Source: Actinomadura rubteroloni
GTDB taxonomy: Bacteria > Actinomycetota > Actinomycetes > Streptosporangiales > Streptosporangiaceae
Length of the DNA stretch: 64,000 bases
Assembly: GCF_002911665.1 (NCBI RefSeq)
Contig: NZ_MTBP01000001.1
Coordinates: 310,001 to 374,000 of the forward strand
Direction of reading: 5' to 3'
Shown here: in pieces, positions 27,901 to 36,769 of the stretch
Layout: every line of letters starts with the position of its first letter
Numbering within the stretch: the first letter of the stretch is position 1
The notes under the pieces: model-generated
Database searches by the model: none
What the model saw: the letters and a program-made list of their open reading frames with translations, nothing else
What the model was told of the DNA's origin: nothing
Program-made: the position numbers and the translations under genes

Positions 27901-28120
27901 GGCGCGTGCCGTCGTGGCGATCCGGCCGGGCGGCGAGGCGCGCGTGGCGGCACTCTGCGAGCAGTTCGGCGTACCGGTGACCCAGCTCGGCGTCATCGGC
28001 GGCGACGAGCTACGCGTCACGGGCCGCACCGCCGAGGGCGAGACGGGCGAACTGTTCGCGATCCCGCTGTCGGAGCTGCGCGAGACCCACGAGCGGATGC
28101 TCCCGAGCTACACGAGCTGA
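24917..28120 (+). CDS. purL: phosphoribosylformylglycinamidine synthase PurL with long repetitive N-terminal extension
   Basis: The 1067-residue frame has two parts. Residues about 317-1067 are a complete small-type PurL (about 750 residues): [20 protein letters not shown], then [58 protein letters not shown] and a C-terminal AIR-synthetase-like half. Residues 1-316 are extra. They comprise a charged, partly helical head ([19 protein letters not shown] to about residue 60), a Pro-rich linker and 14 copies of TGPQP in TGPQPAVxGx units. The ATG at 24917 has an excellent GGAGGGAGAAC site. An internal GTG at 25865 would give a standard 751-residue enzyme and cannot be excluded as a second start. 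It ends before a strong terminator. Confidence 0.93.
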   Translation: MSEQRPDVSGPDRKSRRRRDEPSLEWLEDLKSDEGDPELAPVDPAVTEAFEAIVEEGDAALRRASSPPVPSGAVPEAPGEPAPEAPLTPPPAPGLAPADADADFVRALAEEGALPGLVVGVTESGEQPAVTGTGPQPIVPASTGTGGFPAVASEDAGPGTGPQPAVPAENTGPQPAVTGTGPQPAVTGDTGPQPAVPGGTGPQPAVTGNTGPQPAVPGGTGPQPTVTGTGPQPAVTGGTGPQPVVPDGTGPQPAVSGETGPQPAVSGGTGPQPVVEPGNTGPQPAVAEDGAEPPAGTGEQPVVEAVPAVPEVVTDTVDAARRTPDRPQPYAELGMKDDEYQRVREILGRRPTSAELAIYSVMWSEHCSYKSSKVHLRQFADKAPQNDALLVGMGENAGVVDVGQGWAVTFKVESHNHPSYVEPYQGAATGVGGIVRDIMAMGARPVAVMDSLRFGPADAPDTQRVLPGVVAGVGGYGNSLGLPNIGGETVFDACYAQNPLVNALCVGVLRHDEIQRAAAPGPGNKVILFGAGTGPDGIGGASVLASATFDDASQAKRPSVQVGDPFLEKVLIECCLELFAEDLVVGVQDLGAAGVSCATTELAAAGTGGMTVDLDTVPLRDATLLPEEILMSESQERMMAVVEPAKVERFLEICARWEIPATVIGEVTDTGRLVMTWRGETIVDIPPGTAADEGPVYERPAAPPADLGALQSNTPGQLTRPSNGDELRRTVLWLAGSPNLASKTWVTSQYDRYVLGNTVQAMPENAGIVRIDPETGLGVALSLDGNGRYARLDPYSGAQLALSEAYRNVAATGARPLAVTNCLNFGSPEDPGVMWQFAQAAEGLADACQYLGTPVTGGNVSFYNQTGTAPINPTPVIGVLGVHDDVRRRVNMSFTSDGATLALLGETREEFGGSEWAHVVYGHLGGLPPKVDLAAERALASVLVAAARDGLLTAAHDLSDGGLSQALVESCLRGGLGASITLPGDAFVTLFSESVARAVVAIRPGGEARVAALCEQFGVPVTQLGVIGGDELRVTGRTAEGETGELFAIPLSELRETHERMLPSYTS
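25289..25785 (+). repeat. in-frame TGPQPAV tandem repeats in the purL N-terminal extension
   Basis: About 16 degenerate units of 27-33 bases encode TGPQP(A/V/I/T)V followed by a variable 2-4 residue spacer (TG, PGG, TGN, SGE, PAEN and others). The pentapeptide TGPQP is kept while bases at wobble positions vary (ACAGGCCCG, ACCGGGCCG, ACAGGGCCG), the pattern of selection on protein rather than simple DNA duplication. Unit length is always a multiple of three. Confidence 0.9.
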
Positions 28121-28129
28121 GCACGACCG

Positions 28130-28171
28130 ACGTCGTCCCGGGGCCCGTCGCGGACCCCGGGACGACGTTTT
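28130..28171 (+). terminator. intrinsic terminator of the pur cluster
   Basis: A perfect 14-bp stem (28130-28143 with 28155-28168, 11-base loop) is followed by TTTTCGT. It begins 9 bases after the purL stop. Confidence 0.88.
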
Positions 28172-28242
28172 CGTCTGTCATGGAGGGGTTTGCGGGGGGC
28201 AAAGATCCGGCGCCGCGCCGCAGGTCGGCCGGGAGACGACGG

Positions 28243-28265
28243 AACCTTTGATGATCACAAAGGTT
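28243..28265. promoter_or_regulatory. dyad operator upstream of the MFS gene
   Basis: AACCTTTG (28243-28250) and CAAAGGTT (28258-28265) form a perfect 8-bp inverted repeat with a 7-base spacer. A third ACCTTTT copy lies at 28288-28294, just before the GTG start at 28297. No regulator gene is adjacent, so the binding protein is unknown. Confidence 0.55.
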
Positions 28266-28296
28266 GTTCGCTTCTCCACCGGTTACTACCTTTTGC

Positions 28297-29748
28297 GTGA
28301 CGAGTACCGCAGGCACGCACGGCGTGCAGACCGGCACAGTCCGGACAAAGATCCCCGCCCGGCTGGACCGGCTGCCCTGGTCGCGCTGGCACTGGATGAT
28401 CGTCATCGGCCTCGGCACCGTCTGGATCCTGGACGGTCTCGAAGTCACGATCGTCGGCAACCTCGCGCCGCAGCTCGCCAAACCGGGCAGCGGCGTCAAC
28501 ATCAGCGCGAGCGCCGTGACGGGCCTCGGCGCGGCCGTGTACGTCGCGGGCGCCTGCCTCGGAGCGCTGTTCTTCGGCTGGATGACCGACCGCTTCGGCC
28601 GCAAGAAGCTCTTCATGATCACGCTGGTGGTGTACCTGCTCGGCACCGCGCTGACCGCGCTGTCGTGGACGCCCTGGTGGTTCTTCATGTGCCGGTTCAT
28701 CACCGGCTTCGGCATCGGCGGCGAGTACGCGGCGATCAACTCCGCGATCGACGAGCTGATCCCGAGCCGGCACCGCGGCCGGATCGACATCGTGATCAAC
28801 GGCAGCTTCTGGCTGGGCGCGGCGGCGGGGGCGCTGCTGACCGTCCCGCTGCTCAGCGAGCTTCCGGTGAACGTCGGCTGGCGGCTGGCGTTCGCGCTCG
28901 GCGTGGTGCTCGGGCTGATCATCCTGGTGGTGCGGCGGCACGTCCCGGAGAGTCCACGCTGGCTGATCATCCACGGCCGGACGGACGCGGCGGAACAACT
29001 CGTCGGGGACGTCGAGCAGGAGGTCGAGCACGAGTCCGGCAAGCGGCTCGTCCAGCCGTCGCAGGAGATCACGATCCAGCAGCGCAGGAGCCTCGGGTTC
29101 GGGCTCATCGCGCGGACGCTGTGGGCGCACTACCCCAAGCGCGCGATCCTCGGGTTCGCCCTGTTCATCGGGCAGGCGTTCCTCTACAACGCGATCACGT
29201 TCGGGTACGCCGACATCCTCACGAAGTTCTTCCACGTGGACGCGGCGACCGGCTACTTCTACGCGGTCATCGCGGCGGGCAACTTCCTCGGGCCGCTGCT
29301 GCTGTCGCCGCTGTTCGACAGCGTCGGCCGCAAGCCGATGATCAGCGGGACGTACATCCTGTCCGGCGTGCTGCTGCTGCTCACCGCGTGGGCGTTCGAC
29401 GCCGGGATCCTGTCGGCGCTGACGCTGACGGCGTGCTGGTGCGGCGTGCTGTTCTTCGCCTCCGCGGGGGCCAGCTCGGCGTACCTGACGGTCAGCGAGG
29501 TCTTCCCGATGGAGACCCGCGCGCTCGCCATCGCGTTCTTCTACGCGATCGGCACGGCGGTCGGCGGCATCACCGGCCCGCTCGTCTTCTCCAAGCTCAT
29601 CGCGGGCGGGATCGGGACCACGTCGATGGCGTTCGTGACCGGCGCGCTGCTGATGATCGCGGCCGGGCTGGTCGAGGTGGTGTTCGGCGTGAAGGCCGAG
29701 CGGCGGGGCCTGGAGGACATCGCCAGGCCGCTGACGGCCGAGGACTGA
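28297..29748 (+). CDS. MFS transporter, sugar/aromatic-acid porter type
   Basis: A 483-residue secondary transporter with about 12 membrane segments. Major facilitator signatures are MTDRFGRKKLFMITLVVYL (loop 2-3, G-X-X-X-D-R-X-G-R-K-K), ITGFGIGGEYAAINSAIDEL and the second-half DSVGRKPMISGTYIL. The GIGGEYAAINSAIDELIP pattern is that of the sugar porter and metabolite:H+ symporter subgroups. Helix 1 starts at about residue 30 (WHWMIVIGLGTVWILDGLEV). The GTG at 28297 is chosen because TACTAC ends 7 bases before it. The substrate cannot be inferred. A dyad operator lies upstream. Confidence 0.85.
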   Translation: MTSTAGTHGVQTGTVRTKIPARLDRLPWSRWHWMIVIGLGTVWILDGLEVTIVGNLAPQLAKPGSGVNISASAVTGLGAAVYVAGACLGALFFGWMTDRFGRKKLFMITLVVYLLGTALTALSWTPWWFFMCRFITGFGIGGEYAAINSAIDELIPSRHRGRIDIVINGSFWLGAAAGALLTVPLLSELPVNVGWRLAFALGVVLGLIILVVRRHVPESPRWLIIHGRTDAAEQLVGDVEQEVEHESGKRLVQPSQEITIQQRRSLGFGLIARTLWAHYPKRAILGFALFIGQAFLYNAITFGYADILTKFFHVDAATGYFYAVIAAGNFLGPLLLSPLFDSVGRKPMISGTYILSGVLLLLTAWAFDAGILSALTLTACWCGVLFFASAGASSAYLTVSEVFPMETRALAIAFFYAIGTAVGGITGPLVFSKLIAGGIGTTSMAFVTGALLMIAAGLVEVVFGVKAERRGLEDIARPLTAED

Positions 29749-29779
29749 ACCGTCGGTGCCCGCCGCTACGCTCGCGCCC

Positions 29780-30220
29780 ATGACGATTCAGCGGATGGAC
29801 AACGTCCTCATCGTGGTCGACGACCTCGACGCGGTGATCGCCTTCTTCGTCGAGCTCGGGATGGAGCTGCACGGCCGGTGGCCGCTGGACGAGCCCTGGG
29901 TGGAGCGGGTGATCGCGCTGGAGGGCGTCCGGCAGGAGATCGCGATGCTGCGGATCCCGGGCGCGCAGGGCGGGATCGAGCTGGCGAAGTTCCACACGCC
30001 GGCGGCCGTCCGGCACGAGCCGGTGGACGCGCCGACGAACACCCTGGGGATCCGCCGCGTGATGTTCGCCGTGGACGACATCGAGGCCACGGTCTCCCGC
30101 GTCAAGGCGCTCGGCGCGGACCTCGTCGGCGACATCGTCCGGTACGAGGACACGTTCCTGCTCTGCTACGTCCGCGGCCCCGAGGGCATCGTGGTCGGGC
30201 TCGCCGAGGAGCTCAACTGA
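29780..30220 (+). CDS. VOC-family (glyoxalase/dioxygenase-fold) protein
   Basis: A 146-residue protein with two beta-alpha-beta-beta-beta modules. The first begins MDNVLIVVDDLDAVIAFFVELGM and the second begins IRRVMFAVDDIEATVSRVKALGADL, ending in CYVRGPEGIVVGLAEEL. Likely metal ligands are the Glu residues in GIELAKFH and GIVVGLAEE, but a His ligand near the start is absent, so catalytic activity is uncertain. TACGCT ends 7 bases before the ATG (leaderless layout). Its last 8 bases overlap the end of the convergent gene. Confidence 0.82.
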   Translation: MTIQRMDNVLIVVDDLDAVIAFFVELGMELHGRWPLDEPWVERVIALEGVRQEIAMLRIPGAQGGIELAKFHTPAAVRHEPVDAPTNTLGIRRVMFAVDDIEATVSRVKALGADLVGDIVRYEDTFLLCYVRGPEGIVVGLAEELN

Positions 30221-31901
30221 GCCGGACGCGGGCGGCGAGGCGCATGAGGGACGGGGAGACGCGGGACGCCAGGTGGGCCAGGCGGGCCTCCGAGGTCACC
30301 GGCACGACGGCGCGGTCGTCCCGGACGGCCCGGACGATCTGCGCCGCGACCCGCTCCGGCGGGTAGGCGCGGCGGCCGTAGGCGCGGGTGATCCGGCGGC
30401 GGCGCCGGTCCTGGGCGTCCGGGGTGAGGCCGACGAACGCCGTGGTCCGGGTGATCGCGGTGTTGACGATGCCGGGGCAGATCGCCGAGACGCCGATGCC
30501 CGCGTCGGCTAGTTCGGCGCGCAGGCATTCGGACAGCATCAGCACGGCCGCCTTGCTCGTGCTGTAGGCGGGCAGTTCTCGCGACGGCGTGTACCCGGCC
30601 ATCGACGCGAGGTTGACGATGTGGCCGCCCTCGCCGCGCTCGGCCATCCGGCGGCCGAACAGCCGCGCGCCGTGGATCACGCCGCCGAGGTTGACGCCGA
30701 GGATGCGCTCCCAGTCCTCCGGGGTGTGGTCGAGGAAGGAGCCGGACATGCCGATGCCCGCGTTGTTCACCAGGACGTCCGGGACGTCGATCTCGGCGGC
30801 GAACTTCTCCATCGCGGCGACGTCCGACACGTCCACGGTGTAGGCGCGGGCGGGCGGGCCGAGCAGGGACGCGAGCTGCGCGGTGCGCTCGGCGGACTCG
30901 GTGTCGCGGTCGGCGGCGACGACCTCCGCGCCGCGCTCGGCGAAGGCCAGCGCGGTGGCGCGGCCGATGCCGCTGCCCGCGCCGGTCACGACGACGAGCT
31001 GACCGGTGAACTCGGGCTTGCTCTCGACGCGCGCCCGGCGCAGGCCCCGCGACGGCTCGGCGCCGCGCACCTGCTCGACGTGCTCGCCGACGAGCCGCGC
31101 GATGAGGTCGGGACGGGCGGACGGGATCCAGTGCCGTCCCTTCACCCGCCGGATCCACAGGTTGGGGACGAACGGCCGCGCCGCCTCGGCGAGCGCGGGG
31201 GTGACGTAATGGTCGCCGGTGGGGATCACGATCTGCACCGGCAGGTCCGTCCGGCGGTCGCGGGGCCGCAGCAGCCGGGACGCGATGTTCGCGCGGTAGA
31301 GGCGGACCCCGGCGGCGCCGTCGCGCGGCAGCGTGGCCGCGAAGTCGGGGTCGCCGTGCTCCAGCCGCGTGATCAGCCGTCCGGCGACGCCGCTGCGCCA
31401 CGCCAGCTCGGGCAGCAGCGGCGACTGGAAGAACCCGATGTACCAGGAGTGCACCGTCTGGCGGACCGACGCGCGCGGGTGGAAGCGGCGCGTCCAGTGC
31501 CCGACGTGGTCCAGCGACGGCCCGGAGATCGACGTGTAGGACGCGAACCGCTCCGGCATCGTGCAGGCGGCCTCCCAGCACTGGATCGAGCCCCAGTCGT
31601 GCCCGACCAGGTGGACGGGCTCGCCGGGGCTGGTCGCGTCCAGGACGGCCCGCATGTCCGCCATGAGGTGCTCGAACCGGTACGCGGCGGTGCCCCGGGG
31701 CCGCTCGGACGCGCCCGCGCCGCGCACGTCGTAGCTGATGACGCGGTACCGGTCGGCGAGGCGCTCCGCGACGGCGTCCCAGACCTGGTGCGTGTCGGGG
31801 TAGCCGTGGACCAGCAGGACGGCGGGGCCCGCGCCCCGCTCGAAGACGGCGAGGTCGACGCCGTCGCCGCGGACGGTCCGGGAGCGCACTTCATTGGACA
31901 T
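30213..31901 (-). CDS. EphD-like fusion: epoxide-hydrolase-type alpha/beta hydrolase plus short-chain dehydrogenase
   Basis: A 562-residue two-domain protein. Residues 1-285 are an alpha/beta hydrolase with VLLVHGYPDTHQVWD, the HDWGS nucleophile elbow (Asp nucleophile, as in epoxide hydrolases) and the late His in VKGRHWIPSARP. Residues about 300-540 are a classical SDR with TGAGSGIGRA (NAD(P) binding), VLVNNAGIGMSGSF and catalytic YSTSK. The architecture matches mycobacterial EphD, implicated in oxidising or modifying lipid epoxides. The ATG at 31901 is chosen for the family N-terminus. It is a monocistronic gene divergent from the CYTH-CHAD gene. Confidence 0.88.
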   Translation of the reverse strand: MSNEVRSRTVRGDGVDLAVFERGAGPAVLLVHGYPDTHQVWDAVAERLADRYRVISYDVRGAGASERPRGTAAYRFEHLMADMRAVLDATSPGEPVHLVGHDWGSIQCWEAACTMPERFASYTSISGPSLDHVGHWTRRFHPRASVRQTVHSWYIGFFQSPLLPELAWRSGVAGRLITRLEHGDPDFAATLPRDGAAGVRLYRANIASRLLRPRDRRTDLPVQIVIPTGDHYVTPALAEAARPFVPNLWIRRVKGRHWIPSARPDLIARLVGEHVEQVRGAEPSRGLRRARVESKPEFTGQLVVVTGAGSGIGRATALAFAERGAEVVAADRDTESAERTAQLASLLGPPARAYTVDVSDVAAMEKFAAEIDVPDVLVNNAGIGMSGSFLDHTPEDWERILGVNLGGVIHGARLFGRRMAERGEGGHIVNLASMAGYTPSRELPAYSTSKAAVLMLSECLRAELADAGIGVSAICPGIVNTAITRTTAFVGLTPDAQDRRRRRITRAYGRRAYPPERVAAQIVRAVRDDRAVVPVTSEARLAHLASRVSPSLMRLAARVRLS

Positions 31902-32021
31902 GGAGTCATTAAGGTCCCGGGCCGCGTCCCCGGTCAACCCTTTGTGCTGGGCGTTACAAGCGTTTTGGGGCGTTTTGTCCGGGAACCATCCTGCGGAAGT
32001 TCCGACCCCCCAGGAGGAACA

Positions 32022-33494
32022 GTGCCCGAACATCTGGAGATCGAGTCCAAGCACGAGGCGGGTCCGGACTTCGCCCTGCCCGACCTGTCCGGCCTGGACG
32101 GCGTCGCGGCCGTGTCCGAGCCCGTCCGGGAATCGCTGCGCGCCGTCTACTACGACACCCCCGACCTGCGGCTCGCGGCGGGCGGCATCACGCTGCGCCG
32201 CCGGACCGGCGGCCATGACGCGGGCTGGCACCTGAAGCTGCCCGCCGGGCCGTCCGCGCGGCACGAGCACCACGCCCCGCCGGGCCTCGGCGACACCGCG
32301 CCGCCGGAGCTGGCCGGGCTCGTCCTCGCCCGGACGCGCGGGCTGCCGCTCGTCCCCGTCGCCGCCATCGACACCGAGCGCACCGCCCGGCTGCTGCTGG
32401 ACGCCACGGGCGCCGAGCTGGCCGAGGTCGCCGACGACGCCGTCACCGGCCGCGCCGACACCGACGACACCGTCGCCTGGCGCGAAATCGAGGTCGAGCT
32501 GGCCGGGGCGGGCGACGGCGCGCTGCTGGAGGCCGCCGGGGAACGGCTCCGGGCGGCCGGGGCGCGGGACGCGGAGTCGCCGTCCAAGCTCGCCCGCGTG
32601 CTCATCGGCCGGATCGCGCCGTCGCCCGCCGAGGTCGCGCGGCGCAAGGCCCGCGAGCGCCCGCCGACGACCGCCGGGGACGTCCTGCTCGCCTACCTGG
32701 CGCGGCTCGTGGACGAGCTGCTGCGCCGCGACCCCGGCGCCCGGCTCGGCGACGAGGAGGACGTCCACCAGATGCGGGTCGCGACGCGGCGGATCCGGAG
32801 CGTCCTGAAAACGTACCGGCGGCTGACCGATCGCACTCGCGTCGATCCGCTGCGCGCCGAGCTGAAGTGGCTGGCGGGCGCGCTCGGCGACGTCCGGGAC
32901 CTGGACGTCCTGCGCGCCCACTTCGACGCCGGGGCCGACTTCGCGCCCGAGCTGGTCGCGTCCGGGCTCGCCACCGAGGAGGCCGCCGCCCGCGCCCGGC
33001 TCGGCGCCGCGCTCGGCACGCCGCGCTACTTCGCCCTGCTGGACGCCCTGGACGCGCTGCACCTGGCCCCGCCGCTGACCCGCGCCGCCCGCCGTCCCGC
33101 CCGGCCCGAGCTGCGCCGGGCCGTCGCCCGCGCGTGGCGGCGGCTGGAGCGGCGGCACGGCGCGCTGCGCACCGCCCGGACCGACACCGCGCGGGACGTC
33201 GCGCTGCACGAGCTGCGCAAGGCCGCCAAGCTCGCCCGCTACACCGCCGAGGCCGCGCGCGACGCGGGCGGGAAGCCGGCGCGCAAGGCGGCCAAGGGCG
33301 CGAAGCGGCTCCAGACCGTCCTCGGCGAGCACCAGGACGCCGTGACGGCCCGGAACCGGCTGCGCGCCGCCGCGCCCCGCGACCTGGAGGACGCCTTCCG
33401 CCTCGGCGTCCTCTACGCCCGCGAGGACGCCCGCGCCGCCGAGGCGCGGCGCCGCTTCACGAAGAAGTGGAAGAAACGCCCCCGCCTCGCCTGA
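32022..33494 (+). CDS. CYTH and CHAD domain protein (polyphosphate-associated)
   Basis: A 490-residue protein. The N-terminal CYTH domain (about 1-200) begins with the diagnostic EIESK (ExExK), a triphosphate tunnel fold acting on inorganic or organic triphosphates. The C-terminal CHAD domain (about 215-485) is helical and rich in conserved His/Arg/Lys: DEEDVHQMRVATRRIRSVLK, then LGDVRDLDVLRAH, LHELRKAAKLARYTAEA and LGEHQDAVTARNRL. CHAD domains bind polyphosphate. CAGGAGGAAC precedes the GTG. The nearby ppk and Nudix genes support a role in polyphosphate metabolism. Whether it is a triphosphatase or a granule protein is open. Confidence 0.92.
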   Translation: MPEHLEIESKHEAGPDFALPDLSGLDGVAAVSEPVRESLRAVYYDTPDLRLAAGGITLRRRTGGHDAGWHLKLPAGPSARHEHHAPPGLGDTAPPELAGLVLARTRGLPLVPVAAIDTERTARLLLDATGAELAEVADDAVTGRADTDDTVAWREIEVELAGAGDGALLEAAGERLRAAGARDAESPSKLARVLIGRIAPSPAEVARRKARERPPTTAGDVLLAYLARLVDELLRRDPGARLGDEEDVHQMRVATRRIRSVLKTYRRLTDRTRVDPLRAELKWLAGALGDVRDLDVLRAHFDAGADFAPELVASGLATEEAAARARLGAALGTPRYFALLDALDALHLAPPLTRAARRPARPELRRAVARAWRRLERRHGALRTARTDTARDVALHELRKAAKLARYTAEAARDAGGKPARKAAKGAKRLQTVLGEHQDAVTARNRLRAAAPRDLEDAFRLGVLYAREDARAAEARRRFTKKWKKRPRLA

Positions 33495-33637
33495 CCTCCG
33501 CCCTCACGCGACCGCGTGACCTGAGGGCCGGGCGACGCCGAAGGCGAGCCCGGCCCGAAGATCGCGGAGCGATGCGCGGTCGCAGGTCGTGCCGACAAGG
33601 ACGAGCCGCCAGGCGAGGACGCCGCTCGGCGGGACAA

Positions 33638-34492
33638 TTAAATACTGTGACGTTCCAATCCGGCGACGCCGTCGGGTGTCAGGTGGACGGCCCAGAACCC
33701 GCCCTTGGGCAGGGACGTGTCGTCGGGGACGTCGGCGCCGAGGGCGCGGCAGAGGCCGTCCACCATCTTCGTCAGCGACTCGCCGTGCGTGCAGACGGCG
33801 GCGGGTTCGGCGAGGGCGAGGAGGAAGGCCGTCCCGGCGTCGACGTCGGCGCCGACCGTGACCGCCGCCGCCGTGACGACGGGCATGCCGGTGGCGCGGG
33901 CGAGCGGCAGCAGCGTCTCGACGCAGCGGGCCGTCGCCGAGCTGATCAGCCGGGACGGGCCGAACGCGGCGAGCGGCCCGGCCAGCGCGACCGCCTCGTC
34001 GCGGCCGAGGTCGTCCAGCGGGCGCAGGTCGTCGGGGCCGGGGAACGTCCGCTTGTCCCCCGCCGAGCCGTGCCGGACGATCAGCAGCGGCCGGGTGCGG
34101 CGCGGGCCGTCCAGGAACGCTCCCAGCAGGTCGGCGTCGACCGGGTAGCTGAGCCGGCGCGCGGCCTCTCCGGGCGGGAGCCAGTCCAGGGCGTCCACCT
34201 CGTCGTTGGGGACGAACGAAGAACCGTCCGCCTCCGCCGCCCAGTAGTCCACCCGCTTGGGACGTCCGGACACCGTGTAGCGCTGGGTGGGCAGCCGCCG
34301 GCCGAGGACGGGCACGACGCCCGTCTCCTCGATCGTCTCCCGGACCGCCGTCGTGACGACGTGCTCCCCGGGTTCCACCTTGCCCTTGGGGAACGACCAG
34401 TCGTCGTAGCGCGGCCGGTGGACCACGGCGATCTCCGCCCCGTCCGGGCCGTCGCGCCACAGGACCACGCCCGCGGCGCGGATCTCATCCAT
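33638..34492 (-). CDS. MutT1-like Nudix hydrolase fused to SixA-type histidine phosphatase
   Basis: A 284-residue bifunctional protein. Residues 1-135 are a Nudix domain with a complete box running from [10 protein letters not shown] to [11 protein letters not shown]. Residues about 140-284 are a histidine phosphatase with the catalytic [12 protein letters not shown] and a second His in VCTHGESLT. The mycobacterial MutT1 has the same order and hydrolyses 8-oxo-dGTP/GTP and diadenosine polyphosphates. The start overlaps the end of ppk by 8 bases on the same strand, so the two are translationally coupled. This links nucleotide or polyphosphate clean-up with polyphosphate synthesis. Confidence 0.92.
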   Translation of the reverse strand: MDEIRAAGVVLWRDGPDGAEIAVVHRPRYDDWSFPKGKVEPGEHVVTTAVRETIEETGVVPVLGRRLPTQRYTVSGRPKRVDYWAAEADGSSFVPNDEVDALDWLPPGEAARRLSYPVDADLLGAFLDGPRRTRPLLIVRHGSAGDKRTFPGPDDLRPLDDLGRDEAVALAGPLAAFGPSRLISSATARCVETLLPLARATGMPVVTAAAVTVGADVDAGTAFLLALAEPAAVCTHGESLTKMVDGLCRALGADVPDDTSLPKGGFWAVHLTPDGVAGLERHSI

Positions 34493-36572
34493 CGGCGACG
34501 TTCTTCCAGCGGCGGCTGCGGATCAGGTGCGTCTGGACGTCCAGCAGCTTCTCGCCCGGCGGCGGGGTGCGGCGCGTCCAGGTGCCCTCGGCGTCGAGCC
34601 ACCACGCGGACGTGCCGTCGTCCATCGCCATGTTCATGAAGTCCAGCAGCGCGGTCCGCTGCGCGGGCTCGGCGACCCGGACCAGGGCTTCGACCCTGCG
34701 GTCCAGGTTGCGGTGCATAAGGTCCGCGCTGCCGATCCACACTTCGGGATCGCCGTCGTTGGCGAACGTGAAGATCCGCGAATGCTCCAGGAACCGTCCG
34801 AGGACGCTGCGGACGCGGATCGTGTCCGACAGCTCCGGCAGGCCCGGACGCAGCGCGCAGATCCCGCGCACCCACACGTCCACCGGCACGCCGGCCCGCG
34901 ACGCCCGGTACAGCGCGTCGATCAGGACCTCGTCCACCAGCGAGTTGCACTTGATCTGCACGCGCGCCGGACGCCCCGCCCGGTGGTGCTCGATCTCGCG
35001 GTCCACCCGCTGGACGAGCCCGGACCGGACGCTCTGCGGCGCCACCAGCAGCCGGTTGTAGTTCTTCTGCCGCGAGTAGCCGGTGAGGTGGTTGAACAGC
35101 GCGCTGACGTCCTCGCCGACCTCGGGCGCGGCCGTCAGCAGCCCGAGGTCCTCGTACAGCCGCGCGGTCTTCGGGTGGTAGTTGCCGGTGCCGATGTGGC
35201 AGTAGCGGCGCAGCGTCCCGTCGGCGTCCTGCCGGACGACCAGGGCCAGCTTGCAGTGCGTCTTCAGCCCGACGAACCCGTAGACGACGTGGCAGCCCGC
35301 CTTCTCCAGCTTGCGCGCCCACGCGATGTTGGCGCGCTCGTCGAACCGGGCCTTCAGCTCGACCACGACGACGACCTGCTTGCCCGCCTCGGCGGCCTCG
35401 ATCAGCGCGTCCACGATGGGCGAGTCGCCGCTCGTCCGGTACAGCGTCTGCTTGATCGCGAGGACGCGCGGGTCGGCGGCGGCGTCCTCGATGAGCCGCT
35501 GGACGGTCGTCGCGAACGAGTCGTAGGGGTGGTGGATCAGCACGTCGCGCTCGCGGATCGCGGCGAAGATGCTCGCGTCCTCGGGCAGTGAGTCTTTGGA
35601 CGGCACGAACGGCGGGTACTTCAGCTCCGGCCGGTCCAGGTCGGCGATGGCGCTCAGCCCGGCCAGGTCCAGCGGCCCCGGAACGCGGTAGATCTGCTGT
35701 TCGGTGATGCCGAGTTCGGTCGTCAGCAGTTCCAGGACGGCCGGCGCTATCGACCGTTCCACCTCAAGGCGCACCACCGGGCCGAAGCGGCGGCGCAGCA
35801 GCTCCCGCTCCAGCGCCTGGAGCAGGCCCTCGCTGATGTCGTCGTCGATCTCCAGGTCCTGGTTGCGGGTCACGCGGAACGCGTGGTGCTCCACCACCTC
35901 CATGCCGGTGAACAACTGGTCCAGGTGCGCGGCGATGACGTCTTCGAGCGGCGTGTACCGATCGGCGGACGCCTCCACGAAGCGCGGCAGCACCGGGGGC
36001 ACCTTGACGCGGGCGAACATCGTCGCGTCCGTCTCGGGGTCCCGGACGATCACCGCGAGGTTCAGCGACAGCCCCGAGATGTACGGGAAGGGGTGCGCCG
36101 AGTCCACGACGAGCGGGGTCAGGACGGGGTAGATCCGGTCCCGGAAGAACCGCCGCAGCCGCTCCTGCTCGGTCTCCGACAGGTCGTCCCAGCGCAGGAT
36201 GTCGATGCCCTCGCGGGCCAGCGCCGGGCAGATGTCGTCGGCGAAGGCCGCCGCGTGCCGCAGCATGAGCTGGTGGGCGAGCGCGGCGGTGCTCTCCAGC
36301 ACCTCGCGCGGCTGGCGCCCGCTGGCGGACTGGACGGCGAGGCCGGTCGCCATCCGCCGCGCCAGCCCGGCGACGCGGACCATGAAGAACTCGTCCAGGT
36401 TGCTGGCGAAGATCGACAGGAAGCGGACGCGTTCGAGCAGGGGCAGGCCGGTGTCCTCGGCCAGCTCCAGCACGCGCTGGTTGAAGCGGAGCCAGCTCTC
36501 CTCCCGGTCCAGGAACCGATCGTCCGGCAGAACGTCCATGTCACGGGGGAGATGTCCGGGGTTTACGGTCAT
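34485..36572 (-). CDS. ppk: polyphosphate kinase 1
   Basis: A 695-residue enzyme that reversibly makes polyphosphate from ATP. Family motifs are [17 protein letters not shown] (N domain), [51 protein letters not shown] and the phosphotransfer region [20 protein letters not shown], containing the active-site His. Several starts are possible. I use ATG at 36572, since a GACAAT hexamer lies 6 bases upstream; ATG at 36540 is an alternative. A PHO-box-like direct repeat lies immediately upstream, and mutT1 follows with overlap. Confidence 0.95.
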   Translation of the reverse strand: MTVNPGHLPRDMDVLPDDRFLDREESWLRFNQRVLELAEDTGLPLLERVRFLSIFASNLDEFFMVRVAGLARRMATGLAVQSASGRQPREVLESTAALAHQLMLRHAAAFADDICPALAREGIDILRWDDLSETEQERLRRFFRDRIYPVLTPLVVDSAHPFPYISGLSLNLAVIVRDPETDATMFARVKVPPVLPRFVEASADRYTPLEDVIAAHLDQLFTGMEVVEHHAFRVTRNQDLEIDDDISEGLLQALERELLRRRFGPVVRLEVERSIAPAVLELLTTELGITEQQIYRVPGPLDLAGLSAIADLDRPELKYPPFVPSKDSLPEDASIFAAIRERDVLIHHPYDSFATTVQRLIEDAAADPRVLAIKQTLYRTSGDSPIVDALIEAAEAGKQVVVVVELKARFDERANIAWARKLEKAGCHVVYGFVGLKTHCKLALVVRQDADGTLRRYCHIGTGNYHPKTARLYEDLGLLTAAPEVGEDVSALFNHLTGYSRQKNYNRLLVAPQSVRSGLVQRVDREIEHHRAGRPARVQIKCNSLVDEVLIDALYRASRAGVPVDVWVRGICALRPGLPELSDTIRVRSVLGRFLEHSRIFTFANDGDPEVWIGSADLMHRNLDRRVEALVRVAEPAQRTALLDFMNMAMDDGTSAWWLDAEGTWTRRTPPPGEKLLDVQTHLIRSRRWKNVADG

Positions 36573-36589
36573 GACGCAATTGTCCCTGC

Positions 36590-36611
36590 CCGAGGTGAAC
36601 AGCAGTCGAAC
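36590..36611 (-). promoter_or_regulatory. PHO-box-like direct repeat upstream of ppk
   Basis: On the minus strand two contiguous 11-base units read GTTCGACTGCT and GTTCACCTCGG. The second matches the actinobacterial PhoP direct-repeat unit (G[G/T]TCAYYYR[G/C]G) fully and the first partly. They end 17 bases before the ATG, upstream of a possible -10 (GACAAT). This is the position of PhoP sites at ppk in streptomycetes. It suggests phosphate-starvation control. Confidence 0.5.
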
Positions 36612-36769
36612 GGAAGTTTCGGCTTGAAGCCGGATATGACGATCATGCCCAGGTTCGGCGGCGGCCACTCGGGGTTCGGCACACTGAACGACGGTCAAGA
36701 AGGAGGCATCAGCGACCTGACGGTAAAGAAAGATCCCAGGACGGCCATCCCCTTGGTAAAACGGTCAGA

